Shown: positions 29,092 through 40,102, counted from the stretch's first letter. The stretch is DNA of 64,000 nt from Mycobacterium vicinigordonae (GCF_013466425.1 NZ_CP059165.1:1426001-1490000), one strand, 5' to 3'. Notes: generated from the sequence alone by a model not told the origin. Translations and numbers: made by a program.

Positions 29092-29274
29092 ATGAGTGAC
29101 TACAAGCTCTACCAATGCGTCCAGTGCGGTTTCGAGTACGACGAGGAACTGGGCTGGCCGGAAGACGGCATCGAACCCGGCACCCGCTGGGAGGACATCC
29201 CCGAGGATTGGAGCTGCCCGGACTGCGGCGCGGCCAAGGCGGACTTCGTGATGGTGGAGGTCGCCCGGCCATGA
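29092..29274 (+). CDS. rubB: Rubredoxin RubB
   Basis: Second rubredoxin, 60 residues, with CVQC (9-12) and CPDC (42-45) iron sites and the segment [11 protein letters not shown]. The CxxCGFEYDE form is the type able to donate electrons to AlkB. Begins 7 nt after rubA; its stop overlaps the TetR start by 4 nt. Confidence 0.94.
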   Translation: MSDYKLYQCVQCGFEYDEELGWPEDGIEPGTRWEDIPEDWSCPDCGAAKADFVMVEVARP

Positions 29275-29921
29275 TCGGCACCAACTTCGTGGCCAAAGCG
29301 GATAGTGTCGCGCCTGTGAAGCGGATTCCTTACGCGGAGGCGTCGCGGGCACTGCTGCGTGATTCGGTCCTCGACGCGATGCGGGACCTGCTGCTGAGCC
29401 GCGACTGGTCGGCCATCACGCTCTCGGACGTGGCCAGGGCCGCCGGCATCAGCCGGCAGACCATCTACAACGAGTTCGGCTCCCGCCAGGGCTTGGCGCA
29501 GGGTTACGCGCTGCGCCTGGCCGACCGGCTGGTCGACACCGTCAGGACCGCGCTGGACGCCAACATCGGCAACATCTACGAGTCGTTCCTGCAGGGGTTC
29601 CGGGCCTTCTTTGCCGAGTCGGCCGCGGACCCGCTGGTGCAGTCGCTGTTGTCCGGGGTGGCCAAGCCCGACCTGCTGCAGCTGATCACCACCGACAGCG
29701 CGCCGATCATCACCCGGGCCTCGGCACGGTTGTCGACGGCCTTCACCCAGACCTGGCTGGCCACCAGCGACGACGACGCCAACGTCCTGTCTCGGGCGAT
29801 CGTGCGGCTGTGCTTGAGCTACGTGCCCATGCCGCCCGAATCCGACCACGATGTCGCCGCCGACCTAGCGCGGTTGATGACGCCGTTCGCGGAGCGGCAC
29901 GGGGTGGTGAACGTCCCTTAG
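29271..29921 (+). CDS. TetR regulator of the alkane operon (AlkX-like)
   Basis: TetR-family repressor of 216 residues, equivalent to Rv3249c. The helix-turn-helix is [20 protein letters not shown] (about 48-67), followed by an all-helical ligand domain. It closes the alkB operon and overlaps rubB by 4 nt. By analogy with AlkX-type regulators it probably represses its own operon and is released by fatty acids or other alkane oxidation products. Its likely operator is the palindrome at 27584-27595. Confidence 0.88.
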   Translation: MIGTNFVAKADSVAPVKRIPYAEASRALLRDSVLDAMRDLLLSRDWSAITLSDVARAAGISRQTIYNEFGSRQGLAQGYALRLADRLVDTVRTALDANIGNIYESFLQGFRAFFAESAADPLVQSLLSGVAKPDLLQLITTDSAPIITRASARLSTAFTQTWLATSDDDANVLSRAIVRLCLSYVPMPPESDHDVAADLARLMTPFAERHGVVNVP

Positions 29922-29956
29922 AGTCCCCTGACGGGCGGGTCCGTGCCGGGCGGCTA

Positions 29957-30005
29957 CAGTGGCTGAGGAGCAATCCGAGGCGCTGCTAGCCGCCCGGCTC
30001 CGCTG
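29957..30005 (+). promoter_or_regulatory. Structured leader of sahH, SAH-riboswitch-like
   Basis: The 134-nt gap before sahH contains a compact fold. CAGTG (29957-29961) and GAG (29965-29967) can pair with CTC and CGCTG (29998-30005), around an inner stem GGCG/CGCC (29979-29982 with 29991-29994). The string GAGGAGC and the GCGCTGC and GGCTC blocks resemble the conserved parts of the S-adenosylhomocysteine riboswitch, which controls this same gene in other bacteria. The match is by eye, has an insertion, and I cannot place the pseudoknot strand. Confidence 0.45.
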
Positions 30006-30055
30006 TGTGACCCAAGACGTTCCGAAAGAACCCCGACGAAGGATGTAACACGACC

Positions 30056-31525
<1,470 letters not shown>

Positions 31526-31580
31526 GCTGCGCGGAACCCGCATTCCTGCCGAGCGTGACGCGCAGGCGCAGGCGGGCGCC

Positions 31581-32225
31581 ATGCTGATCGTGATCGAGGG
31601 CGTCGACGGCTCCGGCAAGCGGACGTTAACCGACGGGCTGAAGGTTTCCTTCGAGGCGGCCGGCAGGTCGGTGGCGACGTTGGCCTTTCCCCGGTACGGG
31701 CTGTCGATCGCCGCGGATCTGGCCGCCGAGGCACTGCACGGCCAACACGGCGACCTGGCCGATTCGGTGTACGCGATGGCGACGTTGTTCGCACTGGACC
31801 GGGCCGGGGCGGTGGCCGAGATCGAGCGGCTGCGCCACGACTGTGACGTGCTAATCCTGGATCGCTACGTCGCCTCCAATGCCGCGTACAGCGCGGCGCG
31901 GCTGCGGCAGGACGCGACCGGGGCGGTAGTGGCGTGGGTGCGGCAGCTCGAATACGAACGGTTGGGGCTGCCGGCGCCGGACTGGCAGATCCTGCTCGCC
32001 GTGCCGGCCGAACTCGCCGGGCAACGGGCGCGCAGCCGGGCGGAGCTTGACCCGAGCCGGGCGCGCGACAGCTATGAGCGCGACGACGGACTGCAGCACC
32101 GTACCGGCGCGGTGTACTCCGAATTGGCCGCCGCGCAGTGGTGCGGCAGGTGGCTGGTCGTCGGCGCGGACGTCGATCCGGGCGCGCTGGCCGCCACCGT
32201 TTCGGGCTCCGAGACCCCGAAATAG
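31581..32225 (+). CDS. tmk: Thymidylate kinase Tmk
   Basis: Phosphorylates dTMP to dTDP. The 214-residue protein has the P-loop GVDGSGKRT (7-15), DRY at 94-96 and Asn100, matching the mycobacterial enzyme, in which Arg14 and Asn100 are characteristic. It lies between sahH and mtrA in the conserved order. ATG 31581 begins directly with the first beta-strand. Confidence 0.94.
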   Translation: MLIVIEGVDGSGKRTLTDGLKVSFEAAGRSVATLAFPRYGLSIAADLAAEALHGQHGDLADSVYAMATLFALDRAGAVAEIERLRHDCDVLILDRYVASNAAYSAARLRQDATGAVVAWVRQLEYERLGLPAPDWQILLAVPAELAGQRARSRAELDPSRARDSYERDDGLQHRTGAVYSELAAAQWCGRWLVVGADVDPGALAATVSGSETPK

Positions 32226-32305
32226 CACAAATTTGGCGATATTCGTCCCGATCGGGCAAGAAACGCCCGTGTGGTGCGGCAGTTTTGTCAGGAACTGGTG
32301 ACACC

Positions 32306-32992
32306 ATGGACGTCATGAGGCAAAGGATTCTGGTTGTCGACGACGACGCTTCGCTGGCCGAGATGCTCACCATCGTGTTGCGTGGGGAGGGTTTCGACAC
32401 CGCCGTCATCGGCGACGGCACCCAGGCCCTGACCGCGGTCCGGGAACTGCGGCCCGACCTGGTGCTGCTGGACTTGATGCTGCCGGGCATGAACGGCATC
32501 GACGTCTGCCGGGTGTTGCGTGCCGATTCGGGTGTCCCGATCGTCATGCTGACCGCCAAGACCGACACCGTCGATGTGGTGCTGGGGCTGGAATCCGGCG
32601 CCGACGACTACATCATGAAGCCGTTCAAGCCCAAGGAGCTGGTCGCGCGGGTGCGGGCGCGGCTGCGTCGCAATGACGACGAGCCCGCCGAGATGCTGTC
32701 CATCGCCGATGTGGACATCGACGTGCCGGCGCACAAGGTCACCCGCAACGGCGAGCAGATCTCGCTGACGCCGCTGGAGTTCGACCTGCTGGTCGCGTTG
32801 GCGCGCAAACCGCGCCAGGTGTTTACTCGTGATGTGCTGCTCGAACAGGTGTGGGGATACCGGCACCCGGCGGACACCCGCCTGGTGAACGTGCACGTCC
32901 AGCGCCTGCGCGCCAAGGTCGAGAAAGACCCGGAGAACCCGACCGTGGTTCTCACCGTTCGAGGAGTGGGTTACAAGGCCGGACCTCCGTGA
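32306..32992 (+). CDS. mtrA: Response regulator MtrA
   Basis: OmpR-type response regulator of 228 residues, nearly identical to the essential M. tuberculosis MtrA. The receiver domain (about 7-120) has the acidic pocket DDD (12-14), phosphorylated Asp56 and Lys105 in KPFKPKE; the winged-helix DNA-binding domain (about 135-228) ends VRGVGYKAGPP. It links cell division, peptidoglycan hydrolase expression and dnaA/oriC functions with MtrB. ATG 32306 matches the known N-terminus. The 80-nt upstream gap contains CCCGATCGGG (32247-32256), a possible operator. Confidence 0.97.
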   Translation: MDVMRQRILVVDDDASLAEMLTIVLRGEGFDTAVIGDGTQALTAVRELRPDLVLLDLMLPGMNGIDVCRVLRADSGVPIVMLTAKTDTVDVVLGLESGADDYIMKPFKPKELVARVRARLRRNDDEPAEMLSIADVDIDVPAHKVTRNGEQISLTPLEFDLLVALARKPRQVFTRDVLLEQVWGYRHPADTRLVNVHVQRLRAKVEKDPENPTVVLTVRGVGYKAGPP

Positions 32993-33016
32993 TCCGGTCG
33001 GGAGAGTGCGGTGTAG

Positions 33017-34711
33017 GTGATCTGGCGCTCCCCACGACGTAGCCGAGGCCGGTGGGGTCGTTCCGGCCCGTTGCCGCGCGGACTGAGCGCGCTGAGCCGT
33101 GCGGTCGCGGTCATCTGGCGCAAATCTCTGCAGTTGCGGGTCGTAGCGCTGACGTTGGGCCTGTCACTGGCCGTGATATTGGCGTTGGGATTCGTGCTGA
33201 CCAGCCAGGTCACCAACCGGGTGCTGGACATCAAGGTCAAGGCCGCGATCGACCAGATCGAGCGGGCCCGTAACACCGTCAGCGGAATCGTCAACGGTGA
33301 AGAGACCCGCTCGCTGGACAGCAGCCTGCAGCTGGCCCGCAATACGTTGACGTCGAAAACCGATCCCGCCTCCGGTGCCGGCTTGGCGGGCGCGTTCGAC
33401 GCGGTGCTGATGGTGCCCGGCGACGGCCCGCGCGCGGCGTCCACCGCGGGACCTGTGGACCAGGTGCCCAGCGCGCTGCGCGGCTTCGTCAAGGCCGGGC
33501 AGGCGGCCTACCAGTACGCAACCGTGCACACCGAGGGCTTCTCCGGGCCAGCGCTGATCGTCGGCTCGCCGACGTCGTCGCGGGTGGCCAACCTGGAGCT
33601 GTACCTGATCTTTCCGCTGGCAAACGAGCAGGCGACCATCACCTTGGTGCGCAGCACCATGGCTACCGGCGGCCTGGTGTTGCTGTTGCTGCTGGCCGGT
33701 ATCGCGCTGCTGGTGTCGCGCCAGGTGGTGAACCCGGTGCGGTCCGCCTCGCGGATCGCCGAGCGGTTCGCCGAGGGCCACCTGTCGGAGCGGATGCCGG
33801 TGCGCGGTGAGGACGACATGGCCCGGCTGGCGGTGTCGTTCAACGACATGGCCGAAAGCTTGTCCCGGCAGATCACCCAGCTCGAGGAGTTCGGCAACCT
33901 GCAGCGCCGCTTCACCTCCGACGTCAGCCACGAGCTGCGCACGCCGCTGACCACGGTGCGGATGGCCGCGGACCTGATCTACGACCACAGCGCCGACCTG
34001 GACCCGGCGCTGCGCCGTTCCACCGAGCTGATGGTTAACGAGCTGGACCGGTTCGAGAGCCTGCTCAACGACCTGTTGGAGATCTCCCGCCACGACGCCG
34101 GGGTGGCCGAATTGTCGGTGGAGGCCGTCGATTTGCGCACCACGGTCAACAGCGCGTTGGGTAACGTCGGTCACCTGGCCGAGGACGCCGGCATCGAACT
34201 GCTGGTGGACATGCCGACCGAAGAGGTGATCGCCGAGGTCGATGCGCGCCGGGTGGAACGCATCCTGCGGAACCTGATCGCCAACGCCATCGACCATGCC
34301 GAGCACAAGCCGGTGCGGATTCGGATGGCCGCGGACGAGGACACGGTGGCGGTGACCGTGCGCGACTACGGCGTCGGGTTGCGGCCCGGCGAGGAGAAGC
34401 TGGTGTTCAGCCGCTTCTGGCGGTCGGACCCGTCGCGGGTGCGGCGTTCCGGCGGCACCGGACTGGGCCTGGCGATCAGCATCGAGGATGCGCGTCTGCA
34501 CCAGGGCCGGCTGGAAGCCTGGGGTGAGCCGGGGGAGGGGGCATGCTTCCGGCTGACCCTGCCTTTGGTACGCGGACACAAAGTGACCACCAGCCCGCTG
34601 CCGATGAAACCCATCCCGCCGTCTAGCACCCCGCTGGGTCCGCAACCGCTCACCCCGACCGGTCCCCAGCCCCTCACGCGTCACCGCGAGCACGCCGACC
34701 GGAGCGGATGA
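33017..34711 (+). CDS. mtrB: Sensor histidine kinase MtrB
   Basis: Membrane histidine kinase of 564 residues, partner of MtrA. Helices at about 41-62 and 213-234 enclose an extracytoplasmic domain, followed by a HAMP linker (about 235-290), the H-box [10 protein letters not shown] with His305, and the ATPase boxes (N near [11 protein letters not shown]1 DYGVGL, G2 [10 protein letters not shown]). The C-terminal tail after about 525 is Pro-rich. Start is GTG 24 nt after mtrA. The stop overlaps the lpqB ATG by 4 nt. Confidence 0.96.
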   Translation: MIWRSPRRSRGRWGRSGPLPRGLSALSRAVAVIWRKSLQLRVVALTLGLSLAVILALGFVLTSQVTNRVLDIKVKAAIDQIERARNTVSGIVNGEETRSLDSSLQLARNTLTSKTDPASGAGLAGAFDAVLMVPGDGPRAASTAGPVDQVPSALRGFVKAGQAAYQYATVHTEGFSGPALIVGSPTSSRVANLELYLIFPLANEQATITLVRSTMATGGLVLLLLLAGIALLVSRQVVNPVRSASRIAERFAEGHLSERMPVRGEDDMARLAVSFNDMAESLSRQITQLEEFGNLQRRFTSDVSHELRTPLTTVRMAADLIYDHSADLDPALRRSTELMVNELDRFESLLNDLLEISRHDAGVAELSVEAVDLRTTVNSALGNVGHLAEDAGIELLVDMPTEEVIAEVDARRVERILRNLIANAIDHAEHKPVRIRMAADEDTVAVTVRDYGVGLRPGEEKLVFSRFWRSDPSRVRRSGGTGLGLAISIEDARLHQGRLEAWGEPGEGACFRLTLPLVRGHKVTTSPLPMKPIPPSSTPLGPQPLTPTGPQPLTRHREHADRSG

Positions 34712-36474
34712 TGTTGTTGCGCAAGTTTTTTGCCCTGCTGTTGGCGGCCGGCATGCTGGCCGGCTGCGCGAGTGTGCCTAGTTCGTCGGCCCCGCAGGCG
34801 ATCGGAACCGTCGACCGGCCGGCGCCGTCGAATCTGCCCAAGCCGACTCCGGGCATGGATCCCGACGTACTGCTGCGGGAATTTCTCAAGGCCACCGCCG
34901 ACCCGGCGAACCGGCATCTGGCGGCGCGCCAGTTCCTCACTCAGTCAGCGTCCAACGGCTGGGACGACGCGGGTAGCGCCCTGCTTATCGACCATGTGGT
35001 GTTCGTGGAAACCCGTGGTGCCGAACGTGTTTCGGCGACTATGCGGGCCGACATCCTGGGTTCGCTGTCGGATGTGGGTGTCTTCGAGACCGCGGAGGGT
35101 CAGCTGCCCGACCCCGGCCCGATCGAGTTGGTCAAGACGTCCGGTGGTTGGCGCATCGACAAACTGCCCAACGGGGTTTTCCTGGACTGGCAGCAGTTCC
35201 AGGCCACCTACAAGCGCAACACGCTGTATTTCGCCGATCCGACCGGCAAGACCGTGGCGCCCGACCCGCGCTATGTGGCGGTCTCCGACCACGATCAGCT
35301 GGCCACCGAGCTGGTCTCCAAGTTGCTGGCCGGACCCCGCCCGGAGATGGTGCGCACGGTGCGCAACCTGCTGAGTCCACCGCTGCGGCTGCGCGGCCCG
35401 GTGACCCGCGCCGACGGTGGCAAGAGCGGCGTCGGCAAGGGGTACGGCGGTGCCCGCATCGATCTCGAGAAGCTGGCCACCACCGATCCGCACAGTCGGC
35501 AATTGCTTGCCGCGCAGATCATTTGGACGCTGGCCCGGGCCGATATCCGTGGGCCGTATGTGATCAACGCTGACGGCGCCCCGCTCGAGGACCGCTTCGC
35601 CGAGGGCTGGACGACTTCCGACGTCGCGGCCACCGACCCCGGGGTGGCGGATGGCGCCGGCGCCGGTCTGCACGCTTTGGTCAACGGGTCGATGGTAGCC
35701 CTGGACGGACAGCAGATCAGCACGTTGCCGGGTGCGTTCGGGCGGATGGGGGACCAGACCGGGGCCGCGCTGTCGCGCAATGGCCGGCAGGTGGCGTCGG
35801 TGGTGACGTTGCGCCGCGGCGCGCCGGACATGGCGGCGTCATTGTGGATCGGGGATGTGGGTGGTGAGGCGGTGCAGTCCGCCGACGGGCACAACCTGTC
35901 GCGGCCGAGTTGGTCGCTGGACGACGCGGTATGGGTGGTGGTCGACGCCAACAACGTGCTGCGGGCGATCCAGGAACCGGCGTCGGGTCAGCCGGCCCGC
36001 ATCCCGGTGGATTCCACCGCGGTGTCCAGTCGCTTCCCCGGTCCGATCTCCGACCTACAGCTGTCCCGGGACGGCACGCGGGCGGCGATGGTGATCGGGG
36101 GCCAGGTGATCCTGGCCGGTGTTGAGCAGACTCAGGCTGGGCAGTTCGCGTTGACTTACCCGCGGCGGCTGGGTTTCGGGTTGGGCACCTCGGTGGTGTC
36201 GTTGTACTGGCGCACCGGGGACGACATCGTGGTGACCCGCAACGACGCCACGCACCCGGTGTCCTACGTCAACCTCGACGGGGTGAACTCCGATGCGCCG
36301 TCGCGCGGTCTGCAGATTCCGTTGTTCGCGATCGCGGCGAACCCGTCGACGGTATACGTCGCCGGTCCGCAGGGGGTGCTGATGTATTCGGCGGCGGCCG
36401 CCGAAACCCAGCAGGGCTGGTCGGAGGTGGCCGGGTTGATGATCGGCGGTGCTGCACCGGTATTGCCCGGCTGA
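34708..36474 (+). CDS. lpqB: Lipoprotein LpqB
   Basis: Exported lipoprotein of 588 residues that works with the MtrAB system, interacting with the outer domain of MtrB. The signal peptide ends in the lipobox LAGC with acylated Cys20. An N-terminal GerMN-like domain (about 150-300, containing KNRTLYF-like strands) precedes a beta-propeller-like C-terminal half. Translational coupling to mtrB by ATGA overlap is conserved in actinobacteria. Confidence 0.94.
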   Translation: MMLLRKFFALLLAAGMLAGCASVPSSSAPQAIGTVDRPAPSNLPKPTPGMDPDVLLREFLKATADPANRHLAARQFLTQSASNGWDDAGSALLIDHVVFVETRGAERVSATMRADILGSLSDVGVFETAEGQLPDPGPIELVKTSGGWRIDKLPNGVFLDWQQFQATYKRNTLYFADPTGKTVAPDPRYVAVSDHDQLATELVSKLLAGPRPEMVRTVRNLLSPPLRLRGPVTRADGGKSGVGKGYGGARIDLEKLATTDPHSRQLLAAQIIWTLARADIRGPYVINADGAPLEDRFAEGWTTSDVAATDPGVADGAGAGLHALVNGSMVALDGQQISTLPGAFGRMGDQTGAALSRNGRQVASVVTLRRGAPDMAASLWIGDVGGEAVQSADGHNLSRPSWSLDDAVWVVVDANNVLRAIQEPASGQPARIPVDSTAVSSRFPGPISDLQLSRDGTRAAMVIGGQVILAGVEQTQAGQFALTYPRRLGFGLGTSVVSLYWRTGDDIVVTRNDATHPVSYVNLDGVNSDAPSRGLQIPLFAIAANPSTVYVAGPQGVLMYSAAAAETQQGWSEVAGLMIGGAAPVLPG

Positions 36475-36512
36475 GTGCAGCGGTTACCCTCGCACAAAGG
36501 AGGCGCTTGCCG

Positions 36513-37331
36513 ATGTCGCCGAAGGTCCCGTTCCTGCGTTGGGACGATCCGCTGCGGGCGCTGGACGCGTTGGCGTCGCTGTGGTTTTCGTCGGTTAGCG
36601 CCGGAGCCGCCCAGGCGGCCGCGGTGCCGTACCGGACGTTGTTCGCCACCTTGCAGCAGTTGCTCGTCGGCAAGGAAGTCACGGTGCGCATCGGCGAGCA
36701 CGACGTGACGTTGACCGTCACCGAGCTGGAGTCGGCGCTGGATCCGCAGGGCCTGCCGGTCGGCCAGCTCGGGGAGGTCCGGGTGGCCGCACGCGACATC
36801 CGCTGGGACGAGCACCAGCTACAGAGCGCCGTGGCGGTGCTGCGCAACGTGCACATCCGTCCGGGTGTGCCGCCGCTGGTGATCGCGGCTCCGACGGAAT
36901 TGTCGACGGAGTTGGCCAAGGATATTTTCGACGACGTGTTGCGGCAGGCGGCGCCGCAGCTGGACAGCGACCTGGGCGACGACGGGACGGCGCGGCTGCG
37001 CTGGGCCCGCCGGCCCGCCTGGGGCGGGCTGGAAATCGACGCCGACGTCACCGGGTCGACGCTCTGGCTGCGTCCTCGAGCTCTGGTCGCCGGGCAGCGC
37101 CGCTGGAAGCTGCCGCAGCGCACGCCGGCCTATCAGGTGCCATTGCCGGAGTTGCCGCACGGGTTGATGATCACCGGCGTCGAGCTCAACCCGGGGGCGC
37201 TGCACGTGTCCGGACTGCTGCCGGAGTGGCGGATGGAGTTGTCGCTGCCGGCCTTGGAGGATCTCATCACCCGGCTCAGTCAGGGTGCGCTCAGCTTTAG
37301 CTGGCCGTCGCTGTGGTGGGGTTCGGACTGA
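36513..37331 (+). CDS. Conserved mycobacterial protein (DUF2993/LmeA-like)
   Basis: Protein of 272 residues equivalent to Rv3243c. It resembles the DUF2993 (LmeA-like) group: alternating strands with WRMELSLPALEDLI near the end and no signal peptide. An AAAGGAGG ribosome site at 36496-36503 is 9 nt before ATG 36513, which favours that start over the TTG at 36507. It follows lpqB by 38 nt and may belong to the mtrAB-lpqB transcript. Function unknown; a lipid-binding fold is a weak inference. Confidence 0.75.
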   Translation: MSPKVPFLRWDDPLRALDALASLWFSSVSAGAAQAAAVPYRTLFATLQQLLVGKEVTVRIGEHDVTLTVTELESALDPQGLPVGQLGEVRVAARDIRWDEHQLQSAVAVLRNVHIRPGVPPLVIAAPTELSTELAKDIFDDVLRQAAPQLDSDLGDDGTARLRWARRPAWGGLEIDADVTGSTLWLRPRALVAGQRRWKLPQRTPAYQVPLPELPHGLMITGVELNPGALHVSGLLPEWRMELSLPALEDLITRLSQGALSFSWPSLWWGSD

Positions 37332-37342
37332 AACGGAGACCG

Positions 37343-37375
37343 AATTACAACGGTGTAAATTACACCAATGTAATT
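37343..37375. promoter_or_regulatory. 33-bp double inverted repeat
   Basis: Two nested dyads share one centre at 37359. Outer arms are AATTACA (37343-37349) and TGTAATT (37369-37375); inner arms are GGTGTAA (37352-37358) and TTACACC (37360-37366). All 14 base pairs match. The element is AT-rich, begins 12 nt after the preceding stop, has no T tract, and sits in a 284-bp gap upstream of an exported-protein gene, so it looks like an operator rather than a terminator. Confidence 0.6.
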
Positions 37376-37615
37376 TAGCGGATTAATTTGCTACGGCGCT
37401 ATTTCAATGTGCGGCCCGTTGGTCTCACGCAGACGCTCAGGTGGGTTCTCAAGCCCCGAAACCCCCTGCTACGTCACCATTCGGGAAAGTATCGGTCACG
37501 GCGCGGCGCGGGTGGGGTATCGGTTGGGCAACCATCAAATCACTGCTCTAGGCGCGAATTCGGCGCACCTATACGGTTTCCGGTTGTCAGTTAATTGCGG
37601 GGGCAATGAATTGGG

Positions 37616-38125
37616 ATGGACGGGGTCGCGTTGCTGATGAGGGATCGATTCTGTATTGCGCTGTTAGCCGGTGCGGGCTTTTGCGGAGCTGTGCTGGCGT
37701 TGAGTCCGAGTGCGGCCGCCACGCCCCGGCCGACCGGTGGCGGGGGCGCTTGCCTCGAGCAACTCGCCGCTCCGCTGGTGCCGATGGCCGCGCCGGTCGT
37801 TCTGCCCGGGCCGGTGCCGGTGGCGCCGGTGGTGCCGGTTGCGCCGGTGGTGCCCGTCGCCCCGGTGGTGCCGGTCGCGCCCGTCGTGCCGATGGCCGGC
37901 GCTGGTGCCTTGCCGGCCGACGCGGTGCCCGCGGCGCCGATTACCAAGGCGGCCGGCACCGGGAAGGGCGCACCGACGGCTCCGCCGCCGTCGCTGGCCG
38001 CCACGGCCGCACCGGTGGTGCTGCCCGGCCCGCCGCCGCCACCGGAACCAACTGCGCCCATTCCGGCGATGCTGGCCGGGTCGCTGTCTGCGGTGCCGGT
38101 GTGTGCGGCGGGTGGGGTCAACTAG
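37616..38125 (+). CDS. Pro/Val-rich exported protein
   Basis: Predicted secreted protein of 169 residues that I do not recognise by name. A signal peptide (hydrophobic IALLAGAGFCGAVLAL, then SPSAAA) is followed by four imperfect copies of VPVAPV-type repeats (about 66-95) and a second Pro/Ala-rich part. Two cysteines (about 46 and 163) could form a disulfide. Start is ATG 37616 or ATG 37637; both keep the signal peptide. Its end overlaps the convergent L,D-transpeptidase gene by 8 nt. The repeats suggest a wall-spanning segment. I do not recall this gene here in H37Rv. Confidence 0.7.
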   Translation: MDGVALLMRDRFCIALLAGAGFCGAVLALSPSAAATPRPTGGGGACLEQLAAPLVPMAAPVVLPGPVPVAPVVPVAPVVPVAPVVPVAPVVPMAGAGALPADAVPAAPITKAAGTGKGAPTAPPPSLAATAAPVVLPGPPPPPEPTAPIPAMLAGSLSAVPVCAAGGVN

Positions 38126-38999
38126 GCGGCCGGTCGGGATTGAGCGTCGACGGCTGGACGTCCACCTCTTTTCCGCTGTGGTCTACCGTGACTCCTGCCT
38201 CTACGATCACCGGGTCGCCGACGTGGACCGTGTCGTAATACCACTCGGCATCGGCCGGGCTGAGGCTGATGCAGCCGTGGCTGACGTTCTCCAGGCCCAT
38301 GGACTGAATCGCCCACGGAGCCGAGTGCACGTAGAGCCCGTGGTTGGTGATGCGCACCGCGTAGTCGACCGGGAGCCGGTAACCGTCCGGGTCGTTGACC
38401 GGGATGCCGACCGAACTCGAATCCATGATCACCGAACGGTCTTTGGACAGCACGCTGTAGCTGCCGACGGGGGTGGCGAACTCAGGCCTGCCCATCGAGG
38501 CGGGCAGGATCCCGGACTCTCCCCAATGCGGCCGGTGGTGCGGCGCAGGCAGGGCAGGAGGCGGGGGTCCCGCGTCGACGTCGTCGATGCGGACGGTGAA
38601 CGTGTGGTTGGCGATGTCGGCGACGCCGACGACCTTCGGTCCGGTTTTGAAGTCGGTGCGCAGGCCGCCCACCGACAGCGCCACCGTGCTGTGCGCCGGC
38701 CAGTACCGGTCGGGCACCCATTGCACGACATTGACGTCGAGCCACTCGAACCTGCCGGTCATCGCGGGCTGCGAGCTGATCCGGATGGCCCGTTCGGCCG
38801 CTCCCCGATCCGTGACGGGCCCGCGCAGGGTCACCACCACCGGGTGGGCCACGCCGACTACCGCGCCGCGCGCGGGCAGCACCGAGGCGACGTCGTCGTA
38901 GGGCCGGCTCACACCCAACAACGTCAGGTCGGCTCGGCCGCCAAACACGGCTGTGGTAATCGCAACCGACACCAGAAGAGACCGTATTGCCGCCCTCAT
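38118..38999 (-). CDS. L,D-transpeptidase (LdtA-like)
   Basis: YkuD-domain enzyme expected to form 3-3 crosslinks in peptidoglycan, most like mycobacterial LdtA by eye. 293 residues: signal peptide or membrane anchor (1-23), an Ig-like domain (about 35-140) with the motif GAVVGVAHPVVVTL, then the catalytic domain. The active-site region has YVHSAPW and SHGCISLS, so the nucleophilic Cys and its His are present. The usual Asn of HGC[IV]N is Ser here. ATG 38999 is favoured over GTG 39002 by the GAAAGG ribosome site. Divergent from the ComF-like gene. Confidence 0.87.
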   Translation of the reverse strand: MRAAIRSLLVSVAITTAVFGGRADLTLLGVSRPYDDVASVLPARGAVVGVAHPVVVTLRGPVTDRGAAERAIRISSQPAMTGRFEWLDVNVVQWVPDRYWPAHSTVALSVGGLRTDFKTGPKVVGVADIANHTFTVRIDDVDAGPPPPALPAPHHRPHWGESGILPASMGRPEFATPVGSYSVLSKDRSVIMDSSSVGIPVNDPDGYRLPVDYAVRITNHGLYVHSAPWAIQSMGLENVSHGCISLSPADAEWYYDTVHVGDPVIVEAGVTVDHSGKEVDVQPSTLNPDRPPS

Positions 39000-39173
39000 C
39001 ACGACCTTTCAACACCTCTGTTAGTCGGATTGCTCTGTCGCTGGTGATCGTAGGGGCGCGGTGAGGCGTGAAACTGAAAGCGCGCGTGGGTAAGTCGGTC
39101 AGGGTTTGGTTACAAGTGGGTCTCCGCCGCCGTGATGTCCGGCGCTGTCACACCTACACACCAAACTGTGGTC

Positions 39174-39815
39174 ATGCCAGGTGTCCTCGATCTTGTACTG
39201 CCGCTGGAGTGCGGCGGTTGCGGTGAGCCCGCCGTGCGCTGGTGTCAGGCGTGCGCGCGCGAGCTGTCGGTTTCACCCGGTGAGCCGCTTGTAGTGAGCC
39301 CGCGGGTGGACCCCGGCGTTCCGGTGTTCGCGCTGGGCCGCTACACCGGTGCCCGCCGCCAGGCAATCCTGGCGGTCAAGGAGCGGGGCCGCGGGGATCT
39401 GGTGGCCCCGCTGGCGTACGCGCTCGCGGTCGCGGTGCACCGGCTGTTGTGCTGGGGGATGGTTGAGCAACCGCTGACTGTGGTGCCGGCGCCGACGCGG
39501 CGTTCGGCGGCGCGGCGGCGCGGCGGGGATCCGGTCGCCCGGATGGCCAGGGCCGCGGTCCTGGGCAATCCAGACATCGCAGTCGGGGCGGTGCTGCGCT
39601 TGCGCGCGCTGGTGCACGACTCGGTGGGGCTGGACGTCTCGGCGCGCGAACGCAACGTCGCCGGACGGGTGCTGGTGCGTGGTCGCCTGCCGGTAGACGA
39701 GGTGTTGATCGTCGACGATGTCGTCACCACCGGCGCCACCGCCGCTGAGTCGGTGCGGGTGCTGCGGGCTGCCGGGGTGCGGGTGGCCGCCGTTCTTGCC
39801 ATCGCAGCGGCGTGA
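39174..39815 (+). CDS. ComF-like phosphoribosyltransferase
   Basis: Protein of 213 residues equivalent to Rv3242c. The N-terminal zinc ribbon has four cysteines (13, 16, 24, 27) and the C-terminal phosphoribosyltransferase domain has the PRPP loop VLIVDDVVTTGATA (about 177-190). ComF proteins assist DNA uptake in competent bacteria, but the role in mycobacteria is not known. ATG 39174 gives the conserved beginning; an in-frame GTG at 39132 would add 14 residues. The hibernation factor follows after a long leader. Confidence 0.83.
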   Translation: MPGVLDLVLPLECGGCGEPAVRWCQACARELSVSPGEPLVVSPRVDPGVPVFALGRYTGARRQAILAVKERGRGDLVAPLAYALAVAVHRLLCWGMVEQPLTVVPAPTRRSAARRRGGDPVARMARAAVLGNPDIAVGAVLRLRALVHDSVGLDVSARERNVAGRVLVRGRLPVDEVLIVDDVVTTGATAAESVRVLRAAGVRVAAVLAIAAA

Positions 39816-39824
39816 AAGCCCCGG

Positions 39825-39858
39825 GACAACAGTGAAGAAGCTAGACAACAGTGAAGAA
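39825..39858 (+). repeat. 15-nt tandem direct repeat downstream of the ComF-like gene
   Basis: GACAACAGTGAAGAA occurs exactly at 39825-39839 and 39844-39858, a 19-nt period, or about two helical turns. It lies in the 287-nt gap between the ComF-like stop and hpf, so it could be a protein-binding site for hpf control. No known consensus is recognised. Confidence 0.6.
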
Positions 39859-40102
39859 CTCGCAAAGAGTCCGCGAATTGGGTGGCACGTGAAGGCGAAC
39901 ACGGGTTAACGTCGACAGCAGACTCTCGACTTACGTTCGCGAAATTGCCGAGTTGAGCAGGACCCGCGGTAGGAGGTGAGTATTCGACTTCTTGCTCCGG
40001 CGGGCAGCCTGCGGCAATACCGTTCTAAACCCCGTCGGTGCGTATCGAAATGCCGTGCACGCAGGGTGCGTGTGACACGACGAGAGAAACGAGTTGTCAA
40101 GA

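Noticed and set aside
27766..29352. Open frame of 528 codons antisense to alkB-rubA-rubB
   Set aside because: Covers three genes with intact histidine and cysteine motifs on the other strand; no recognisable product.
37388..37637. Two short overlapping frames in the gap after the Rv3243c-like gene
   Set aside because: No ribosome site, no signal peptide, and basic low-complexity products; the region is AT-rich and better explained as regulatory.
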